From: Planctomycetota bacterium
GTDB taxonomy: Bacteria > Planctomycetota > UBA1135 > GCA-002686595
DNA length: 38,906 nucleotides
Direction: 5' to 3'
Assembly: GCA_012960475.1 (NCBI GenBank)
Contig: DUBE01000014.1
Coordinates: 1-38,906, forward strand
A program made the position numbers and the translations under genes. Of the stretch, positions 35,019 through 38,906 are shown one piece after another (position 1 is the stretch's first letter; the number at the start of each line of letters is the position of its first letter). A model generated the notes under the pieces. That model was not told where the DNA came from and made no database searches. It saw only the letters and a program-made list of their open reading frames with translations.

Positions 35019-36176
35019 TCAGTCCCCAATTCCCAATAACGTTCGGCCTGACGAAGTGGCCATGAGGGCCGCAACCCCCAACGCCAAGCCAACGGCGACC
35101 CAGAATAGTATGCGTTTGATACTGATGGGATTCAGATGCTCCAGAGTCGAAGCGACATGAGCATCCTTGACGCACTGCGCCCATTCGCGCGCCTCAAGAT
35201 GTTGACCCAGGAGCAGGACCTCCCCAAGAGCAACGCCCCTCTCTTTGGCTCCCAGCCTGGCCTGTTTGACGACGCTGGATGTCAGGCGCCCCCGTGCAAT
35301 CAGAAGACTGGCGGCGTTCTCATGCCGTTCTTCCGAGATCCGCTGAAAAGCTCCGTCCATTGATTGCAGGAACAGCGCATCCACAGTTCCGAAGCGTATG
35401 GAAACATCAGATCCCAGCCTATAGGGAACATCACGAACCAATGTGACCCCGTCCACATAGGTACCATTCGCACTACCCAAATCAGTCAGGAGAAAGGTAT
35501 TTGTGGAAGCGCTGAAATCAATCCTTGCATGTTTGGACGAAACCCCGCGATTCGCAAGTACGCAATCGAGTGAAGATTCGCGACCAATTGAAAAACTATC
35601 GGATTCCACCTCGACTGTGCGCAAATCGGCTTCGTTCAGAAGCAATAGACGGGCCCCCATGTACTTGAGCTTGGCTTGGTTCCCGGCTGAATTGCCGCCG
35701 CGGTTTGCAACAACAGTTCCGGTTCCCCCTTTCGGCAATGCTGAGCCCCGCTTGCCTGCATCTGATTTGCGCACGGGTCTGACCTCTGCCACCGTTGCTT
35801 TGACCTCGAACGATTCAGGAACAGTGCCACGCGGATCTGACGAGGGAGTGAGGTTTGTGGATACTCCTTCCGTAGGCCCACGGACAAGGACTTTGGCATT
35901 GCCCAGCATGATACACATGCCATCAGAGAGGGCTTGCTTTTGGCCACTGCTCAGCAAAGTAGAATCCCCAATCTGGGTGCCGTTATTGCTTCCCAAGTCG
36001 ACAACAAACATGGTGTCCCCTTCGGAGACAATTTTGGCGTGATGGGCCGACGCAAAGGGGTCGGCCACGACCAGACTACAATCAGCATGACGGCCAATAG
36101 TCAGGCCATCCTGAGCGACGAGCTCGCGAGTTGGCTGACCAGTTTCGATCACATGCAGGATCCAGAGAGTCTTCAT
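35019..36176 (-). CDS. Double-FHA protein with C-terminal TM anchor
   Basis: 385 aa. FHA1 (about 24-98) shows TIGRHADC, SAHHAKI and LGSNNGTQIG. FHA2 (about 192-270) shows SIGRESSLDC, VSSKHARI and LGSANGTYVDG. Both keep the Gly-Arg, Ser-x-x-His and Asn-Gly positions needed to bind phosphothreonine peptides. Residues about 285-345 (SLLIARGRLTSSVVKQA, then ALGEVLLL) resemble the GspE/MshE N-terminal repeat, some of which bind c-di-GMP, but only about one repeat is present. A TM helix at about 355-374 anchors the protein, with FHA domains on the cytoplasmic side. It lies 9 bases after the reductase gene stop and 10 bases before the membrane gene, probably as a scaffold or phospho-dependent regulator of the complex. 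Confidence 0.9.
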   Translation of the reverse strand: MKTLWILHVIETGQPTRELVAQDGLTIGRHADCSLVVADPFASAHHAKIVSEGDTMFVVDLGSNNGTQIGDSTLLSSGQKQALSDGMCIMLGNAKVLVRGPTEGVSTNLTPSSDPRGTVPESFEVKATVAEVRPVRKSDAGKRGSALPKGGTGTVVANRGGNSAGNQAKLKYMGARLLLLNEADLRTVEVESDSFSIGRESSLDCVLANRGVSSKHARIDFSASTNTFLLTDLGSANGTYVDGVTLVRDVPYRLGSDVSIRFGTVDALFLQSMDGAFQRISEERHENAASLLIARGRLTSSVVKQARLGAKERGVALGEVLLLGQHLEAREWAQCVKDAHVASTLEHLNPISIKRILFWVAVGLALGVAALMATSSGRTLLGIGD

Positions 36177-36185
36177 TTAGGTGGC

Positions 36186-37796
36186 TCAAGCCTCAAGGGA
36201 AACATCTGAAGTTGCGCGGGCAACGCACGTGAAAATCATGCCCAGTGCCTTATCCTCATCAGAGAGTTCATTCTCTTCCATGCTAACGGTACCGCTCAGT
36301 AGCTTGGTCATACAACACCCACAACTGCCTTCGCGACATGCGTAGTTGATCTCCACCCCTTGAGATTCGGCCACATCAAGCAGGAACTCACCCTCCTTTG
36401 CCACGCCCTCGATCTCTGAGTCCTTGAATAGAATCCTGTGCTCCGTTGCGGATGGACTGACGTCTTCCTTTACCTCGACTTGCGGCGCGGCTTCGGGAGC
36501 TTCCTTTGGAATCACCGGGCCTTGCCCGGTCTTCTCCAAGGAATGACCAGAGCCTGACTTGGCACCGTCCTCAGTGACAGGATCCTTCACCACCGGCACC
36601 TTGGGAACAGTTTTTCGCGCGACCTTGGTCCCCTTAGCCACACGCCCCTCGCCGAAGCTCTCCTTGTGAAGATTTGCTATTGGGTAGTCGAGTTCCTTCA
36701 ACTCATCTCGAATGGCCTCACTGAACGGCTTGGGGCCGCAAAGGAATACATGCCGCTCAATCAGATCGGACGCGACCAAACTGATCATGGCCTTGGTGAT
36801 TCTCCCTGTCAGCCCTGTCCAAGACTCCGTTCCGTTCCATCGGGAAGTCACAGTGAAGATCACGCGCAAGCCGCTATGGCGCGCACTGATGGTCTCCAAT
36901 TCCTTGCGAAAAATGAAATCCCCCGGGGACCGGCCCGAGTAAAGCAGAATGACATCCACATCCGCAGTTGTATCCACGATCCAACGCAACATGGACATGA
37001 TCGGCGTGATCCCACTACCTCCGGCAAGGCACAACATCTTACGGGAGGGGAAGTTGAAGCAAGAGAACTTGCCCGCCGGGCCCCGCACCTTTATCTCGTC
37101 CCCTAAGCAAGTGTTGTCGGCCATCCAGTTTGAGACCAGCCCACCCGGAACACGCTTGATGGTAAGTTCCATGGTATGCGGACGGGAAGGACTGGATGAC
37201 ATGCTGTAGGAACGCTTCACAACCTTCCCATCGATGTCCAGGGAGACTGTCACGAACTGACCGGGCTTGTAGGAGAACAGCACGTCCTCCTTGCCTACCA
37301 ACCGGAAGGTCTTGGTATCAGACGATTCGTCAATAATATCAGCCACGCGCAAGGTGATTTCGCCACCGGACCAAACAGTCAGATCAGAGCGGTCCTCCAA
37401 CAAGTGCGACAGGAGGATGCTGGGCGGTGGAGGTTTGTTCAGGTCCACAATGGGCGCATGAAACCTGGTGTTCTTCAGGTCGCTTGAGGAGGACTTCGAC
37501 TCAACCTTCAAGTCAAGCTTGAGGGTGAAGCTCTGGATACGAAGTTCATCAGCATGATTGAGCTCCACCTCCTCGCCAGACTCCAGCTTTCTGTCATTCA
37601 GATAAGTACCGTTCATGCTGCCCTGGTCCTTCAGCATGTAGCGACCATCCACCAGATTGATAAAGGCGTGCACACGGCTTATCTGGGGATCTTCCAACTG
37701 CACCGTGCAACCCTTGAGCCGCCCGATTGAATTGGTAGAGTCCAGATCGGCCCCCCGATCGGAAACCCCGTCACGTTGAATGATCAGTTTCGGCAT
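36186..37796 (-). CDS. FHA - FAD/NAD reductase - [2Fe-2S] ferredoxin fusion
   Basis: 536 aa from the ATG at 37796; the frame is open to 38006 but that part has no domain. FHA at about 10-92 with SIGRLKGC, ISRVHAF and MNGTYLND, all phospho-binding positions kept. A ferredoxin-reductase module spans about 145-385: FAD motif RSYS at 195-198, GPAGKF, NAD(P) motif GGSGITP at 259-265, FLCGP near 351 and a KESFG end. A Pro/Lys/Glu-rich linker (about 386-452) leads to a plant-type [2Fe-2S] domain with C487, C492, C495 and C524. Electrons should flow NAD(P)H to FAD to 2Fe-2S in the cytoplasm, as in Hcr- or BenC-like reductases. It is the first gene of the five-gene cluster; the FHA at its N-terminus is unusual for this enzyme class. 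Confidence 0.94.
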   Translation of the reverse strand: MPKLIIQRDGVSDRGADLDSTNSIGRLKGCTVQLEDPQISRVHAFINLVDGRYMLKDQGSMNGTYLNDRKLESGEEVELNHADELRIQSFTLKLDLKVESKSSSSDLKNTRFHAPIVDLNKPPPPSILLSHLLEDRSDLTVWSGGEITLRVADIIDESSDTKTFRLVGKEDVLFSYKPGQFVTVSLDIDGKVVKRSYSMSSSPSRPHTMELTIKRVPGGLVSNWMADNTCLGDEIKVRGPAGKFSCFNFPSRKMLCLAGGSGITPIMSMLRWIVDTTADVDVILLYSGRSPGDFIFRKELETISARHSGLRVIFTVTSRWNGTESWTGLTGRITKAMISLVASDLIERHVFLCGPKPFSEAIRDELKELDYPIANLHKESFGEGRVAKGTKVARKTVPKVPVVKDPVTEDGAKSGSGHSLEKTGQGPVIPKEAPEAAPQVEVKEDVSPSATEHRILFKDSEIEGVAKEGEFLLDVAESQGVEINYACREGSCGCCMTKLLSGTVSMEENELSDEDKALGMIFTCVARATSDVSLEA

Positions 37797-38178
37797 GGAA
37801 GAGAAAGTACCTGATATGAAAGGACATGGACCATTGGTGCCACACCCTTGCCCCAAGCTGCATTGCTCAAGCAGAGCGCAGTAGTCAATTGGGGCTGAGT
37901 GACAAATACTAGGCTCAAGACCCCTCTTTGACCAGCGTGGACTGCCGCCCAGCCCTGCCTCTGACGCGATATTGCCCGAGAACCTCCACCGCAGGAGCCG
38001 GTCCATTTTGGCATGGCTGTCACAGGCGGTAGATAGTTGGCCCCTCCCCCCGAGGGCAATACACTCAGGGACACCACGGTTGGAGGTTCGTCCCGGATAA
38101 TCTTCACACCACTCCTCCAGCCTGGAGAAACATCGGGCTCCTCAGGACACTCCTGAACCGCCCCTGCTCATCTGCCTC
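37797..38178. other. Divergent intergenic region between the reductase and cytochrome genes
   Basis: About 380 bases that must carry the promoters for both the minus-strand cluster and the plus-strand cytochrome. Open frames cross it on the minus strand (including an upstream extension of the reductase frame), but none has a family match. I cannot assign -10/-35 boxes with confidence. Two inverted repeats lie near its right end and are listed separately. Confidence 0.5.
38115..38156. promoter_or_regulatory. Pair of short inverted repeats upstream of the multiheme gene
   Basis: CTCCAG-C-CTGGAG at 38115-38127 and TCAGGA-CAC-TCCTGA at 38142-38156 lie 23-64 bases before the ATG at 38179. Their position and symmetry fit operator sites or small hairpins. 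Their arms differ, so they are not two copies of one site. Short repeats like these can arise by chance. Confidence 0.25.
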
Positions 38179-38906
38179 ATGTCCCCGCACACGCGCCATC
38201 TTCGGACACTGATTCTGACTGTCATTCTGGGCAACGGTGGCCTGTGGATCGTTCAATCAGCAGGAGCCCCCAGGACGAACAACCCCTCGGCAGCCCGCCA
38301 AGATCCCCGACCCAAGGACGCGACAAACTTCACCCACCGCAAGCATGTGCCCAAGGCCTGGATGGCACGGGATGATGAAGGGGAATGGTCGTTTCAAGAG
38401 CGCCAGCGAGATTGCAGAGGATGTCACAACTACGAAAAAGAGGGGGCGCACGATCCACAGACCGTATGCACCCAGTGCCACTTCAACAATGACACCAATC
38501 AATACACATTTACCCTCTGGGCAGATCCTCCCAGTTTCACCAAGGACCTGACTGGTTTACGCAGCCCGGGTGCCTTCTTCCAACACAACTACCACCTGGT
38601 ACTCGAGTGCCGAGAGTGCCATCAGGTGTCTGAAGATGAGTTTCTGCCACCAATTCTGATGCCTGGCGCACGGGACAAAGATTCCTGCCGTACCTGCCAC
38701 GAGGGGGACAAGCCACGCCAGAAAACCCTGATGTTCATGACTCACGACCGGGAGGAGAATCCAATCGATGAGAGCCGCAGGGAAGAGGCCATGAGTGTCC
38801 TCAAGAAAAACCTGCTGACAGCCCTCAATCAGTCACCATCAATGGGGGCAAATATCGGCGGCAAGCGCTTCGTGGAACCCTTTCGACACGAGGACCATGT
38901 ACTGAT
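38179..38906 (+). CDS. Exported multiheme cytochrome c, 3' end outside the window
   Basis: The frame runs from the ATG at 38179 to the right edge without a stop (242 codons). Residues about 8-27 (LRTLILTVILGNGGLWIVQ) form a signal peptide or anchor. The exported part contains four CxxCH motifs so far: CRGCH, CTQCH, CRECH and CRTCH. Additional His near them (FTHRKHV, FFQHNYH, MTHD) are likely distal ligands. It is divergent from the FHA/reductase cluster across 382 bases and is a likely periplasmic partner or electron acceptor of that cluster. The real number of hemes and any C-terminal domain cannot be seen. No family name is assigned. Confidence 0.9.
   Translation, partial: MSPHTRHLRTLILTVILGNGGLWIVQSAGAPRTNNPSAARQDPRPKDATNFTHRKHVPKAWMARDDEGEWSFQERQRDCRGCHNYEKEGAHDPQTVCTQCHFNNDTNQYTFTLWADPPSFTKDLTGLRSPGAFFQHNYHLVLECRECHQVSEDEFLPPILMPGARDKDSCRTCHEGDKPRQKTLMFMTHDREENPIDESRREEAMSVLKKNLLTALNQSPSMGANIGGKRFVEPFRHEDHVL

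Noticed and set aside
38237..38551. 104-codon plus-strand frame at the right end
   Set aside because: It overlaps the multiheme cytochrome in another frame; the cytochrome frame has a signal peptide and four CxxCH sites.

Overview
The window looks like chromosomal DNA of a bacterium of the PVC group, most likely Planctomycetota. Reasons: a giant secreted protein of the Pirellula/Verrucomicrobium heme-binding type with two CxxCH sites (513-4655), a DUF1592-type plus DUF1552 gene pair (21073-24683), four sulfatases within 21 kb, and secreted proteins ending in the Cys/Gly-rich C-terminal domain I associate with deep-branching planctomycetes (15930-16967 and a relic at 14012-14465). Base composition is GC-rich throughout. 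I see no insertion sequences, CRISPR array, phage genes or rRNA; one tRNA-Arg(CCT) lies at 5294-5370.

Left part (1-20.9 kb). This is a loose mosaic of mostly single genes on both strands: the two-CxxCH protein, three of the four sulfatases, an aldose 1-epimerase next to a phytanoyl-CoA-dioxygenase-like oxygenase, a DsbA-like thiol protein, a GIY-YIG protein, a DUF805-like/SRPBCC fusion, small membrane proteins, a VOC protein and a GNAT acetyltransferase. A lipoprotein that joins a DUF442-like phosphatase domain to an acetolactate-decarboxylase domain (14609-15796) stands out. Two gene remnants are visible (14012-14465 and 19659-19877).

Middle (21.0-28.0 kb). Four plus-strand genes are packed into one probable operon: DUF1592-family cytochrome-like protein, Tat-exported DUF1552 protein, secreted sulfatase and alpha/beta hydrolase. 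Stop and start codons overlap at two junctions and lie 10 bases apart at the third. This suggests one extracytoplasmic pathway, probably acting on sulfated or esterified polymers, but the substrate cannot be read from the sequence. An orphan single-TM protein and a TauE/SafE permease follow.

Right part (30.3-38.9 kb). This is the most unusual region: five tightly spaced minus-strand genes that look like a transmembrane electron-transfer chain built around signalling domains. In order of transcription they are: (i) FHA + FAD/NAD reductase + [2Fe-2S] ferredoxin in one chain; (ii) a double-FHA protein with a C-terminal membrane anchor; (iii) a five-TM protein with histidines placed as in b-type cytochromes; (iv) two cNMP-binding-like domains fused to a 16-cysteine, four-[4Fe-4S] ferredoxin; (v) a degenerate FHA domain, one TM segment and an exported part with 15 CxxCH heme sites. 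A further exported multiheme cytochrome (at least 4 CxxCH) starts divergently at 38179 and runs off the window. I infer a route NAD(P)H - FAD - 2Fe-2S - 4Fe-4S - membrane heme - periplasmic hemes, with FHA and cNMP-like domains as assembly or control elements. No kinase, cyclase or terminal reductase is in the window, so direction, acceptor and regulation remain open.
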